Made by a program: the position numbers and the translations under genes. This document shows, one piece after another, positions 35,662 to 48,080 of a stretch of DNA of 64,000 nt. How positions within the stretch are numbered: position 1 is the stretch's first letter; each line of letters opens with the position of its first letter. The notes below the pieces were generated by a model. It searched no databases. It worked only from the letters and a program-made list of their open reading frames with translations, and had not been told where the DNA came from. The stretch comes from Actinomucor elegans. Lineage: Eukaryota > Mucoromycota > Mucoromycetes > Mucorales > Mucoraceae. The DNA lies in NCBI GenBank assembly GCA_026027325.1, contig JAMSLZ010000014.1:372001-436000 (forward strand). Direction: 5' to 3'.

Positions 35662-35964
35662 CTCCCCCACCACTCTTATCAAGTACATGACGTTACTATC
35701 CGATTTGAGTCTGATAAGCCATAATAAATCGCCTGATACATGGATAAGCCATCTTCCTTTGACATCGCCATACAAATAAATAGATATGCAAAATACATGC
35801 TATTTAGCAAACAAGTGGTACCATTCGGAAGAGATGCGGGGTAAGGCTTTTGCATCAGTCCAATCAATTAAACCGGGGCAATCAATATCCAATGACAAAT
35901 CAACGACAATGTAATCCCACGTGCTATCAGAAAAATCAAAACCCTGAAGCAAATCGGTCTCGAT
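35662..35964 (-). other. 101-codon open stretch interrupted by one TAG, possible pseudogene
   Basis: The minus-strand frame from 35964 reads GFDFSDSTWDYIVVDLSL, then CPGLIDWTDAKALPRIS and EWYHLFAK, meets TAG at 35802-35800, and stays open in the same frame (GDVKGRWLIHVSGDLLWLI) to a second TAG at 35661. A CAG acceptor sits at 35944. A 65-nt intron (GT at 35821 to AG before the GAAGATGG block) could remove the first stop but shifts the frame. No ATG and no family match from memory. Confidence 0.3.
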
Positions 35965-36314
35965 TTAACCAATGAAACACACTTTTTTAGATAAGCAGAA
36001 AGGGTGGCATATTAAAAGCGGGAAATTCTGGGTGATTGCTGAAAAATTTTCATGAAAAATTTTAAACATAGGGTAATGTCGGCTTGCGATTTTTTTTATA
36101 TTTTATAATTTATTTACATAAAAATGAGAGAAAGCGAGAGTGGGGTTATACTATTAGATTTTCTTGCTATATATAAATGCCTATGAAGATGTTCTATACA
36201 AAAGTGGGGGGGGGGAAGAGCGTTACATAATAATAATAATAATAAAAAAAAGAGTGGTGTGTAAATGTATATATAAAAAATGAAGATATGCTTGCTTTTT
36301 TTTTTTTTTTTTTT

Positions 36315-36980
36315 TTAAAACTGAACAATCGAATGAATCGAAGGTAATGAAGATGATGTTGGAGATGATTGAACGATAGGAGGTAAAATGCGTGCTTGAG
36401 GTGGTCTTTCCAATAAATCCAACAAGCTAGAAGAGGCCATCATCATATTACAGTTACGGGAGTTGGATTCGAATTGGTTGCATTCCAAAGGCGCCAACTT
36501 GAGCATAGACATCTTGGGTGAGCCAATAGGAGACAAGATGGTAGGTGAGAGTGTAGGGGATTGATCAGGTGTAAATAACATTTCTTCATCAGAATGGTGA
36601 GAAAAATTTGAGCTTGTAGAAAGAGCAGGTGAAGGTGGGTTCGAACGGGCCAATAGAATGACAGGCTGACTGGTGTATTGTTGAATAGGTTTTGTTACTT
36701 TAGTTGTTTTGCGAACGCGTCTCTTGTTGGGAGATGTATGGATACGCACATGACGAGTCAATTCGTCTGATCGAGAGAACTTTTTTGCACAGCCGGGAAA
36801 AGTACATTGATGAGGTTTTTCGCCAGTGTGTGTACGAATGTGACGGGTTTGATGTTCGAGACGATAAAAGGATTTAGGGCAAATAGGACATTTGTAAGGT
36901 CTAGGGATATTAGCCTTATCGACAGGTGAAATGGCTCTCTTTGGAGCTGTATTTAAGTGCATAGTAGAAGATTGGAACAT
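36315..36980 (-). CDS. creA: C2H2 zinc-finger carbon catabolite repressor, CreA/Mig1 type
   Basis: Intronless, 221 aa from ATG 36980 (a second Met at 36962 is possible). Two adjacent C2H2 fingers at about residues 27-80: [19 protein letters not shown], then [19 protein letters not shown], followed by a basic NKRRVRK tract. The finger residues [18 protein letters not shown] and [12 protein letters not shown] are near-identical to CreA/Mig1, which bind GC-rich SYGGRG-type boxes and shut off alternative-carbon genes in glucose. The C-terminal part is Ser/Pro-rich with LLDLLERPP and a terminal [11 protein letters not shown]. It is shorter than ascomycete CreA. The open frame upstream of 36980 (poly-F and hydrophobic) is leader DNA, not protein. 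Divergent from ATG7. Confidence 0.9.
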   Translation of the reverse strand: MFQSSTMHLNTAPKRAISPVDKANIPRPYKCPICPKSFYRLEHQTRHIRTHTGEKPHQCTFPGCAKKFSRSDELTRHVRIHTSPNKRRVRKTTKVTKPIQQYTSQPVILLARSNPPSPALSTSSNFSHHSDEEMLFTPDQSPTLSPTILSPIGSPKMSMLKLAPLECNQFESNSRNCNMMMASSSLLDLLERPPQARILPPIVQSSPTSSSLPSIHSIVQF

Positions 36981-37737
36981 ATGAAGGTGAATGAAAAAGT
37001 AAAAAAAAAAAAAAATTAAAAAGGTGAGAAAACGACAGGGTTTATATAGTCTATTTTTATTTTTGGGGGGGTATTGATGGCCACAGATAAGAAATCTACT
37101 GGGGGAGCATGAATTGTAAGACATGCTTACAATAGCAGAACTCCATAAGTGATGAGAAGCTGATAACCGGAAAAGGAAATCTCTGGTATTTGATTCGTAG
37201 TAGTAATTCACACGTTCTTTTTTACTGCGAGCTTATCTATCCATATCAAAATACACCCCTTCCCTTCAGGTTGCGGGGTAAATCAATTCCAGATCGTCGG
37301 CAAAAAAAAAAAAAAAAAAAACCGTAAGGTAATTCCGCCCCTATATCATTCCGAATATTCATCACGCAATTCATTCAATATCCATGTCAAAAAAGTCATA
37401 TGAAAATCACCTCTTTTCCTATGCCTATTGACAATCAATCAAATAAAAAGAATGTGTCCGTGCTTTTTTAGGTAATTATAACCCAATCATTCTTTCACAC
37501 AGTTATCGGAGACATTCTACACGTGAATCACTTGAAGACCTTTATTATTATTACCCCACAGTCCTATTCTACCCGTTTTGATTTTCAAAAAAGCTTATAT
37601 GGGCTCAAACTCATGCATGCTATTGTCATGGGAATATGTACAATTGCACAGTCACGCGACGGTGGAGAACTAGCAAATAATATACTCACACCTCTTTTTT
37701 TTTTTTTTTTTTTTTTACAAGTTTTACATCTCTTACT
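36981..37737. promoter_or_regulatory. Divergent promoter region between creA-like gene and ATG7
   Basis: 757 bp between two divergent start codons. It contains A-runs (37304-37320) and a T-run (37695-37716) just before the ATG7 start. I cannot point to a specific factor site with confidence. Confidence 0.5.
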
Positions 37738-40335
37738 ATGAACATTTTGAAATTTGCCCAGTTTAATTCAGCTGTTGATGCCTCGTTTTGGCAATCACTT
37801 GTTTCAAAGAAACTCAATGTACTCAAACTCTCGGACGAACCTCAGTCTATTCGAGGATATTACACCTTGGGTCAGTCTGCTACGGACGAACAAGGCAATA
37901 GATTAAATATACCAAGTCCATTTTCAATTCCTGCAGAAGGATTAAACATAAATGCTCCCATGTAAAATGCATAATTATATATCTCAGTGCATGATATTCA
38001 TATGTTCCAATAGAAAAAATGGATATAGTGCTATAGGCACACTTGTTAATACAAATACCATCGAGGAATTTCGCACGATTGATAAGAACCAATTGTTTCA
38101 ACATGTATCCGAAAAGGTAATCCATCCGAGGTGCAAGATAATAATAAGTCTTAAATATGATCATTAGATACGAAATGCAGTTGAAACGGATCAAGCCTTT
38201 GAGAATCCCAGCTTATTGAGCCATTTCTTGCTGGTTACCTTTGCTGATCTAAAGGAATACAAGTTTTATTACTGGTTTGCCTTTCCTGCTATGATGCCTC
38301 AACCTCACCCTTGGTTATGTCAGCAGATGCAGCCTATCACTTCGTTATATTCAAATGATCAAGTAAGTTTCTCACGAGAATGTGGGGGGGGGGATAAACT
38401 AAAACCATTTTTTTTCCCCCTTCTAGCTTGATTATCTGGAAAAAGAAGCTTATCTTACCATCACGAATGACAGCCCTTTTTTTTTGGTAAAAAATCAAGA
38501 ATTATCTGGAAAAATACGGGTAGCACCGTTACATGAGTTTGATGCATTTTATGATAGCAAAGATGATAGTGTAAGTTCAAGTGTGATTCCTGGCTGCATC
38601 GTTTACTTACATGTCGATAGTTTATGATTGGGTTCATGGATCCTTCTACCTTGGATGATGCTTATGGTTGGCCTTTGAGGAATGTATTGTATTTGATACA
38701 AAAGAAGTACGATATCAGACACATCAAAGTCTTGTGTTATCGTCAACATCAAAAATCGCTTGTGTTGCACATTGAATTACCAGAGACATCCTCTTATGAT
38801 AGTAAATACCCTTAGAAATATACTAAACACGACAAATATTGATTCTGTGTAGACTTTAAATCTGTGGGGTGGGAAAGAAACGTGCAAGGCAAACTTGGGC
38901 CCAGAATGGCAGATCTGGGACCATCCATGGATCCTACGAGGTAATGTTTAATATATATATAAAAAAAATAGGCATTGTTATTCATTATTTTTTGTTAGAT
39001 TGGCCGATACGTCTGTAGACTTGAATTTAAAACTGATGCGCTGGCGAGTAATGCCTGATCTTGATTTGGAAAAGATTAAGCAAACGAAATGTCTATTGCT
39101 TGGTGCGGGTACTCTTGGCTGCTATGTGGCCCGCTGTTTGATCGTAAGTGGGATTATAATGGCACCCTACAATTTACTCAAGTATTTTTTTCTCGCTCTC
39201 TCTTCTTCTTCCTAGGGCTGGGGTGTACGTACCATCTCATTCGTTGATAGCGGAAAAGTTTCTTTTTCAAACCCTGTACGTCAACCTTTGTATTATTTTG
39301 AAGATGCTTTGCAAGGTGGAGCCTCTAAAGCGCAAACAGCAGCTCACCACCTCAAGCTAATTCAACCAACATTGGTAAGGTTTTAGAATAATCAGGTCAT
39401 TTTTTCCTGATATCATTTTTTTTTTCGATAGAATACATCAGGCTATGATTTATCGATTCCTATGCCAGGACATCCTTATACCAACGATGAAAAATTGAAA
39501 GAGGACGTCGAAAAATTATCGAATTTAATCAAAGAACATGATGTCGTGTTTCTTTTAACTGATAGTCGAGAAAGTCGATGGCTTCCTACTGTGATGGCTG
39601 CTGATTTAAACAAGATAGTGATCAATAGTGCCCTTGGATTTGACACTTATCTCGTCATGAGACATGGATCCCGTCAGAGTGATCTAGGCTGTTACTATTG
39701 CAATGATATCGTAGCCCCAACTGATGTTCGTATGCTTATCTTGTAATGATAATATAATCACTCACAATATATATATATCTATATGTAGTCTTTGACTGAT
39801 CGTACTTTGGATCAACAATGTACTGTCACTCGACCCGGATTAGCAGCTATAGCAGGCGCTTTATCAGTTGAGCTCTTGGTATCTCTATTACAACATCCAG
39901 ATGGGTAAGCTGATAGTAATCTCAAAGGTGGGGGACAATCGGGAATCTAACATTTTGATAAGGATCAATGCCAAAGCTGATACGTCGTCTTCCCCTCAAG
40001 TGGAGTCTATTCTGGGTTTACTTCCTCACCAGATACGAGGCTTTCTTGGGCAATTTAGTAACATGTTGATCGTAGGACAAGCATATGAAAAGTGTACCGC
40101 TTGCTCAGGAAAGGTATGTATTCTATCAGCTTTATTTTATCTGTTTTTCATATATGACTAAAAACCATTTATATAGATTATAGCTGCTTACAACGATAAC
40201 AAACTTGATTTTATTAAACAGGTTTTAAATGACCCTCTCTATCTGGAGGAACTCACTGGTTTGGCTGCTATGAAGAAGGAAAGCGATGCCCTTTTGGAGG
40301 ATTGGGCAGAAGTCACCGATGAAGAAGACTTTTAG
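37738..40335 (+). CDS. ATG7: Autophagy E1-like activating enzyme Atg7
   Basis: Twelve exons: 37738-37961, 38014-38116, 38168-38362, 38427-38570, 38621-38801, 38853-38940, 38999-39143, 39216-39374, 39432-39725, 39789-39904, 39963-40113, 40177-40335; 652 aa, normal for the family. The N-terminal domain has the family's early FWQSL segment and NTNTIEEF; the E1 Rossmann part has [15 protein letters not shown], and [34 protein letters not shown] follows. The catalytic Cys is in [11 protein letters not shown], formed at exon 10. The C-terminus (EEDF) is acidic. Atg7 activates Atg8 and Atg12 for Atg3 and Atg10, in the cytosol. Intron 9 uses an uncommon GTTCGT donor. Confidence 0.95.
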
Positions 40336-40589
40336 GGTGGGAACGCTTTCAAAGTTTTTCCTTTACCCCCAATAATAAAAAACCGACTAACTATCGGAAA
40401 AACGCGTGTGATGTTTGAGTTGAATTGAAAGGTCGATCTCAATTCCGATCTTATTCGGTACATATAATATATATATATATATTATATGTATTCTAAATTT
40501 TTCCTTCAAGCCAGATATCGTATGATCCTTGTAGTTGTTATAAGTGTGCTCCGATATTTCATTCGGGAGAATCAAACATATTCTGATGC

Positions 40590-40623
<34 letters not shown>

Positions 40624-43600
40624 TCTTTGACTCATCTGTAACTTATTTTCAAGGTTCAAAGTCGTGTAATACGGTTACAGTGACATATGAAGAAGAATGT
40701 GGGGATTGTATAACATGTTTTCTATACAATTCATTTTTTGGTAACTGGTGTTACTCAAACGAACTTTATAGCTTATAAACAATGGTTCAATTCCAAATCA
40801 AGTATCTCTTATACAGTTCTCTATCTTAAATTGATCCCATCTACTGCAACTTCGGGTCAAGCGAGTAAACTATGGCCCGTTTTTTTTTTTTTTTTTTTTT
40901 TTTTTTTGTGTGTATATGTGTCTAGATTTAACCCTGTAAAATGACGGCATTGGCCCTGGCTTTCTGGAATATCTCATCGTTCTTTGGTTCCAGGAACCAC
41001 ATGCTTAATTCAGACTAGGCTAAGCGTATGAAAATATACCTCTACTTTGCCTATATTAACATATTATAGATTCCAAATGATCTAGATCACTTTTTTACAT
41101 AAACAAAAAGCCATGGATATTTCAAGGTCTAATACACACTACTTTGCAAAACACACACACACATATATTTATATTTCGGAAGCCGTCGCCCTATCAAGCT
41201 ATCCAAAAATATCAATTATTTACCGAGGATCTCTTAAATTTTCATTTCAGGAATATATTAAGCTATTCAATCCACATAAAGAAATACGTGTGCAAAAAAA
41301 AAGTCCATCTAATTATGCACAAGCATTGTAGCACGATGCCCTTATGCACGTTTATTTTATTTAATGCGCACGCCTACTAGAATAAAAGATTACTAATTAT
41401 CTGAAATTAAATAATATTCAGCTTTTAATGATAAAAAGAAAGTCAAATAGAAGCAAGCAACTTATTCTGAGCATGAATTTCCTAATCTGATTCACAACTC
41501 AACCAGGAGATCTAGGTATGAATCACATATACTAGCTATACAAAGTATTGCTCATTATGAATAATGTAAAATTCATTAGATTGCAGCTAAACGAAGGTCC
41601 CAGCAGACATAATAGTTTATTTCAAACGTGCCAGACTTAATCAGATACTCTAATAGTGAGTCAAGAATACTGAAACCAAGCAAATACGTAGAATTTCAAA
41701 AAAAGAATGTGAGTGGAACCAAAGACCAATTATTTACACCCCCTCACAATTTTCCACAAGATTTGAATGATGCTTTAGAAACACTGTAATTTAAGCATTC
41801 TAATAGATTCATTAATTTCAAGAGCATACATGCCCTTTTTTTTTGTATTTTACATATCTTGAAAAACACTAATCATAATTGGGTTTTAGAAATCCAGAAA
41901 AATCGACCTTTTATCAAAGAAAAATGTCCCTGGACATTAGAAATATAAAATAATATTTTTCATTACAAGGCATGCAATTCAATTCTGTACAGATTTTGCT
42001 AAATAAAACATCTCAGATATCAACGCCTTTGCATTATTTAAGAGTTGATTGAAAGTAAACATCTTTTTCTTTTGGAAGGCGATGGCGTACTGTTTTCAAT
42101 AAAAGCAGCCAATCAAAATGCCAAGTTGTCATAGCGGTGATAGTGGCAAAGGCCATAATATATTTGTGTACCTTCTTTTAGAAGTGCCGATGTGTATTGT
42201 AAAATAGGAAAGTTTACTTTAACGATAGTAAGGTTCGAGAGCCCATCCGAAAGTTAATTTTCAACCATCAACGGAAGCGGGATGTACACTTCCGGTACAT
42301 CCCGTTTGAGTACACGGTTAGAGTTCGCTATGGCTAGCCAATGAAAAGCGAATACATTAAAACGTTATTCAGAGATACTATAAAGAAGGAGATTACCGTG
42401 ATCATAACGGACTGTTTATAACAACTGTCGTAGCATAAAGTGGTGTTTACGGATCCGTTATGAACCAAGTTGAAAATTGAGTGTAATATTATGACCCATT
42501 CGTTTCCTATCATTATCGCCTAGATGGTGATAATATTAAATATTTTTTTTTTTTTATAAAAGATTGATATACGCTAGCTGACAAGATCTATTATGCTTCT
42601 GACAGCTGGATTGTGCACAATCTGGTTATTCTTCTCCCCCCCCCCTCCCCCTGCATAATCTTGTTAACTTGACCCCCGCCTCGCTTCTACCCACATATAC
42701 CTACTTCTATCTACAGGTAACAAAGATTGTACTATGGGCTATTTTTTTTTAAAAAAAAAAAGTATCTTTCATACCATTAAAAAAATCTCTATAAAAGTAT
42801 ACCATTACACACTATGAAATTCTTTCAATCTTTATTGATCATCGGAGAGTGATCATCATTTGCTTACTACTGCTATCAGGCTTGCTCGGAAGGAGGAAAC
42901 TGATCTACTTTTCAAAGACGAAAACATTCACTGACTACGGAGTTTAAGACTTATTTTTCTTGCATTTCGATTGTCCATCAAGTGGTGCATACTACCTTCT
43001 TCAATTCATGGATTAATGCAACACCACTTTTGGAGCTTTTGAAACGCAATCATAGCCTGAGCATTCAATACTTAAAAAAAAAAAAAGGACAAAAAGGACT
43101 TTTATATACTCGTATGTTTTACTAATTTAGATGTATGCTGTGCCCTGAGAATGCGGTTCTCGCACGAAAAAAATAATCTTAAATTTACGCTACAAGGTAG
43201 TGTCATGGAATCTTTTTAAAAATCTAATCATTTTAATCAGTTCTGCAGTTCTCAACTGATCTTTGTTTAATGTTACTGCATTTTTATGAATTATCGCATG
43301 ATTACAGTATACTGTAAGCATACTCCACTTTAGTGTCGTAATGTAAAACTACGTCCATTTTATGCTACCTCGATCTAATGATCAATTGATCCTTCCACAA
43401 ATTTTGTTTTAATGTCGCATCAGACAAGTATTCCATACTGAGAACAAGCAATTACAGCTATAAAGAGTTTGCTTGACTACGATTGCATCTAATCTGTTAC
43501 ATTCATCAAATAGCAACCTATGCTCAGGATAAGTCATTACATCTCATAGAGCCCAATTGCCTTTTCGGCATTAAATGGCTTGAAGAGATGACGCAGAATC

Positions 43601-43794
43601 ATAACGTTCATTAGCTATTTACTTTCGACCAAATCAAGAGTATCACTGTGCACCAGCAGGTGGTTTTGCTTTGGAAATAGAAATTTACATGATAGTTTTT
43701 AATAATAATAAAGAAAAAAAAATGACAAAGTTATGAATAGGTGAGGGAAAGAAAAGGGAATCTATATAATAATGTACTACTTTTTGTTTTTTTT
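40336..43794. other. 3.5-kb gene desert with interleaved palindromes
   Basis: No gene is supported. It contains poly-T runs (40591-40622, 40880-40907), a dispersed-repeat copy at 43413-43440, a C-run near 42637, and the GC-rich double palindrome at 42272-42304. Short frames at 41113-41380 are low-complexity. Confidence 0.5.
42272..42304. repeat. Two interleaved perfect palindromes
   Basis: Four blocks in order: CGGAAG (42272-42277), CGGGATGTAC (42278-42287), a single A, CTTCCG (42289-42294), GTACATCCCG (42295-42304). Block 1 pairs perfectly with block 3 (6 bp) and block 2 with block 4 (10 bp), in crossed order, so the two hairpins exclude each other or cross. In an AT-rich desert this is unlikely by chance. 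Confidence 0.8.
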
Positions 43795-46780
43795 CTAACG
43801 ACGTCCATTACCACTTCTCTTTTTTGTTTTCTTTTCTCTTCTTCGTTCAGCACGTCTTTCCTTCTTCATAACACCATCCACCATCTTATAACGGCCCTTG
43901 ACACCCTTGGGACGGCCCTTGACACCACGATTGGCACCCTTTGCAACAACCACCTTGACATCACTCTTGGGTTTGGACTTGGTAGCTCTCGCCAACAGTT
44001 TGCCAATGTTCTTTGCCTTTTCCTTTTCAGTCATGTCTGGGTTGTCAGCAATATCTGTTGCCTTCTTTTGTGCTTTTGTGATTCTTTGAACGGCCTTGAA
44101 CTTCTTACGGGCCTTGGCTTCAGCAATCTTTTTAATAGGACGAGCATTCAATGCCTTGAGCTTTTCACGAAGTTGGTTCATTGCTTCCTTGGTAACAGGT
44201 AAATTAGGTTTGTTGTGATGTTTCTCATCATCCAAGAACCACTCAGGAAGACCGTCTTTATCTCTAAATGCTTCCTTAGAGAAACCAGAATCAATAAGAT
44301 CCTCAACTGTCTTTTCTTTGTTGGCTAATTGACGAGCCATAGTGATCGCTTCAGCAGTAGTTAAACCAGTTTCTATTCCAAAACATGTATTGTTAATATC
44401 CTATTTTTTTTTTCCTATTCAATAAAAAAAAAATAGTCTTACCTAAAGCCTGCTTCATTGCCTTGGAGTTTTCATCTTCGGCACCGTCCCACATCTCTTC
44501 GTCAGAAGGAGCAACATCTTCAGTTAATTGAATCTCAAAATCGCTATCAGCTTCTTCATCTTGTTCAGCAGCACCGTCATCCTTTTGGGTTCTCTTTCTC
44601 TTGCGTGATTGTTCACGAATGAATTTTTCATCATCACTCGATTCCTCATCCTCGTCATCCTCTACAAGTTCGTCAAGGGCAACATCTTGGAAAATATTCT
44701 GATCAAAGAACATGGAAGCGGCAGTTGTAAGGCCACTAGCAGTTTTCTTTGACAAGGCGGCCTTTTCACCAAGATCGTTCATAAGTGAGTTGCTTGACTT
44801 TGTAGCAATCTTTATCTTCTTCTCTTTAGGAGCTTTTTTGACCTTGACTGTATCGTCATCACTGTCGCTATCACTGTCGGAATCGCTGTCAGACTGAGAT
44901 TCGGAATCAGAAGAATCAGAATCGGAGTCAGAGTCAAATGTCTTGTCTCTGTCCTCATCTTCCTTCTTTTTGCTATCGAAGCCGTTCCATTCATCATCTT
45001 CATCACGCACTTGCTTGGCTCTGAACTTGGCATCTCTTTCAGCTCTACTTTGTTTATATCTACTGTAAGCTTCATCCATCTGTTGCTCAAGATCGCGTTC
45101 ATATTCTTCATCAGAGTCTACGTTTTCTTGCATCTCGTAATCCATTTCCTTGATACGGCCACGAAGGTTCTTGTCGACCTTGATATCGTTGTCATCATCG
45201 TCATCTTCAAATTCATCTGCCATGCTCATGTCACCATCGTGAAGCTTTGCAAGTGATTCGTCCTTGCTGATCTTTTTAATGTTAAACACTTCTTCATCAG
45301 CAATACCGCCATCATCCAAAGCAATGTCGGTAGGGATAATCATGTTCAATTGCATACGTTGAATCAACTTCATCTTCTTTTCATTGGCCTTTCTTCTCTC
45401 TCTCTTTCTCTTGGCAGCTTCTTCTTTGGTCAAGCTAGCAAGTTCGGCTTCAAGTAATTCATCTTCATCCAAAGGCTCTTCTTCAATCAAAGCAATCTTG
45501 GCCTTTTCTTCTTCTTTTTTATCCATCTTGTACTCTTCACGAAGTGCAGCTCTCCATTTCAAAAGAGCTTTGAAATCACCTTTACCAAGCACCTTTAGAT
45601 CCTCACAATTGACTTTGACATCTTCCGTTGTGATATCACGTTTCAAAAGCTCTCTGGCTTCATCGGATTGCCATGTAAATTGATTGTACGAACCCAGGGT
45701 GGTAATGGGGTCTTGAGAACGAACAAACTCCATCACATCGATTGTCTTGTGCATTGTATAATCGCCATCTTCATAACCATCTCTGTGTCTATGCTTCTTT
45801 TCTGGCTTGAAAATATCAGTCATCTTCTTTTGCTCTTCAGCACCCACATCTGAAAAGACAGACTTGGGATCTAAAATACGAGGATCGATCTTCTTGGGGG
45901 CAATGAAATCACGACACACAACAAAAATTTCGGCAGAGACGTTACGAGAAGAAGGAGGCTTGGTGGCTTCTACTTTACGGAAAAGCTGTTGAAAGACCCA
46001 CAATAACTTGTTGTAATCTTTGGATCTAAACACCTTGGTGACAAAGGTACCGCCTTTGGCCAAGAATTCAGTAGCCAATTTCAATGACACCAAGACAAGT
46101 TCAGATTGAGAGAAAGCATCGTGAACCCAAGCTCTACCCACATTGGGTGCACCATCATGAAGAACACTGTTAACAAATTAGGTTTAGAACAAAACAAAAC
46201 AAAAAAAACTGTCAAAATAGATGAAAGGTTACATACACATCAGCTTTCCAAGTCTTCATTTCCTGTCGAAGGTTTTGTCTACACTTTTCAGTGGTAATAT
46301 CATCTTGGAATGTGATGACACCGGGAATAGGTTTGATAGCGACAAGATCGACACCTATAACAAAATAATAATAATAAAAAAAACATGAATATGTCTCCTA
46401 TGTTATGAATATGTTTAATTTGATGGCATTACCAATAACCAAACTGGACTGCGGCATATACTTTGTTGCGACTTGAAGCCTAGCAATTCAAACATAAACT
46501 GTCAGTTTCAATTTCGAAAAAGAAAAGTGGTAAATCATCTTACCAACCACCAGGAGCAGCACACAAATCGATCAAGGCTCGAGATTTCTCCAAAAAGTTG
46601 TACTTTTTGTTCAATTGAATAAGCTTGAAAGCGGAACGGGCACGATAGCCTTGTTCTTTAGCTAAATGGTAGTACTTATCCAAACGTCCTATTTCGATCG
46701 ATCAGTAAGTTACTATTCCATAATATTGACTGTGTTGGATGCTTACCTTTGGAGTTCTTTTTCTCTCTTGCTTTACCCAT
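43795..46780 (-). CDS. SPB1: AdoMet-dependent rRNA 2'-O-methyltransferase Spb1 (FtsJ type)
   Basis: Six exons: 46780-46747, 46688-46544, 46479-46433, 46354-46237, 46166-44443, 44372-43795; 881 aa (yeast Spb1 is 841). The N-terminal FtsJ domain shows [20 protein letters not shown], the SAM motif [35 protein letters not shown] and [14 protein letters not shown], with the K-D-K-E catalytic arrangement visible. The middle is a long, Glu/Asp/Ser-rich and coiled-coil part (DUF3381-like), and the C-terminal Spb1 domain (from about [13 protein letters not shown]) ends in a very basic tail [12 protein letters not shown]. Spb1 works in the nucleolus in 60S maturation and methylates the A-loop guanosine of 25S rRNA. 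The first exon is only 34 nt. Confidence 0.95.
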
Positions 46781-47508
46781 GATCTAATCGAAAAGTTGCT
46801 TTGTATAAAGAAGATCTCGATAAAAAAAAACTTTAATTTACTTAAATGGAAGCGGGAACAGATTGCCTGGATAAGCCATTGTGACCGTCTTTCGTTTTAA
46901 TGCAAAAAAAAGGTACAAATGGCTTACATAATATAGGCTCTTGGTAGAACTTATGCTGGTAGTACCTCGAAGGATTGTAATAAAAGCGCTATAGAAAATA
47001 ATCATCTTCAGAACGCCAAAAAAAAAGTAGATGTATTTATTTGTTTTTATGGCATTCAAGTAATTTTTTTTTAAGGTATTGCCCTCTATTTCTAAGTTTT
47101 TAAAAGTTTGCCTATATTTTTTTTTCGATACAAATATATCGTTTTTGAAAGATATTCATTAATAAAGGTCAATTTACCCCATTGACATATATTCCTTTTA
47201 TTTTTATATAATTTTTTTTAAGGGCGAAAACTTAACTTTATATATATCTATCTATCTATCTATCGCGGAACCATTCTTCACGAACCATACCATATATTTA
47301 GGTTAAAAACGATATACCACTAAAATTATTCGATGCCCAATAACGTGGTTCACAATTTTTTTTTTTTTTTTTTTTTTTTTTAGAAAAATTGTGTCTATCT
47401 AAAGCCATTGCTATCCAAAAAACAGATAAAAGTTGCAGATGCTTGAATTTTTGAGTATTTAGAATAGCAGTGTTTTACTTTTCAGCCTCCGTCTGTCAAT
47501 AAACACGA

Positions 47509-47545
<37 letters not shown>

Positions 47546-48080
47546 GATCGTCAGCCAATTAAATGACCTGTTAAGAACCAGCAAATTATTCCTGGCAAAG
47601 CCTCTTAAACCCAAGATATTCAAATTTAGTGAATTCTTTTGGCTACCAGAATTTTAATTTAAAACGGCTTTATATACAAAGCAGTGTCGGATATCCTTTT
47701 GAAAGATTCGCTTATTGCGTCTATGTTATTCCGTTCATATAAACATTTAAACCTGTGAACGTCGTCAAACAAACAAAAAAGACACTCGAAAATAAAAGGT
47801 ATACGAAAAAAGTCAGGGATCAAATTTTCTGTATGAATTAACATCGCTCCCATCGTAGGGAATAAAATATAATTTTGATATTCGATCAGCATCGGATATT
47901 CTCCTTGAGTTTACTTTTGAGTCAAATACACCTGTACAACTCAAGAATTCTGTTCGCGTTTCATTGGTAGAGCCAACTACGCAGTAAACTATCGCTCTTT
48001 ATATAAGCGAAAAAAATTAGCTTATCAACCACTGCCTTTTTCTTCTTTCTTTTACGTCATTATACAATAAACACCCTATA
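46781..48080. other. Divergent spacer between SPB1 and the next gene
   Basis: 1.3 kb, AT-rich. It contains a (TCTA)n microsatellite around 47241-47265, a T-run at about 47359-47381 and a 32-A run at 47511-47542. No gene is seen; two minus-strand frames (46838-47059, 47659-47892) show no domain. Confidence 0.5.

Larger units (their letters stand above)
31622..36314. other. 4.7-kb spacer with several unassigned coding-like stretches
   Basis: No intact gene. Minus-strand stretches with protein-like composition occur at 33344-33597 (no ATG), 34482-35390 (several short exon-like pieces) and 35662-35964. There are also poly-T runs near 36297-36314 and a GCGGGAAA-type site near 36018. The open stretches could be relics of one dead gene, or a small-exon gene I cannot assemble. 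Confidence 0.4.

Noticed and set aside
31622..36314. LTR retrotransposon filling the long spacer
   Set aside because: There are no long polyprotein frames and I see no pair of long direct repeats.
36981..37211. N-terminal extension of the CreA-like protein upstream of ATG 36980
   Set aside because: The extension is poly-Phe and hydrophobic because of poly-A/T leader DNA; the Met at 36980 gives a family-like N-terminus right before the fingers.
42215..42250. tRNA-like T-loop sequence (GGTTCGAGAGCCC)
   Set aside because: No acceptor stem, D-arm or anticodon arm can be folded around it. I found no convincing tRNA anywhere in the window.
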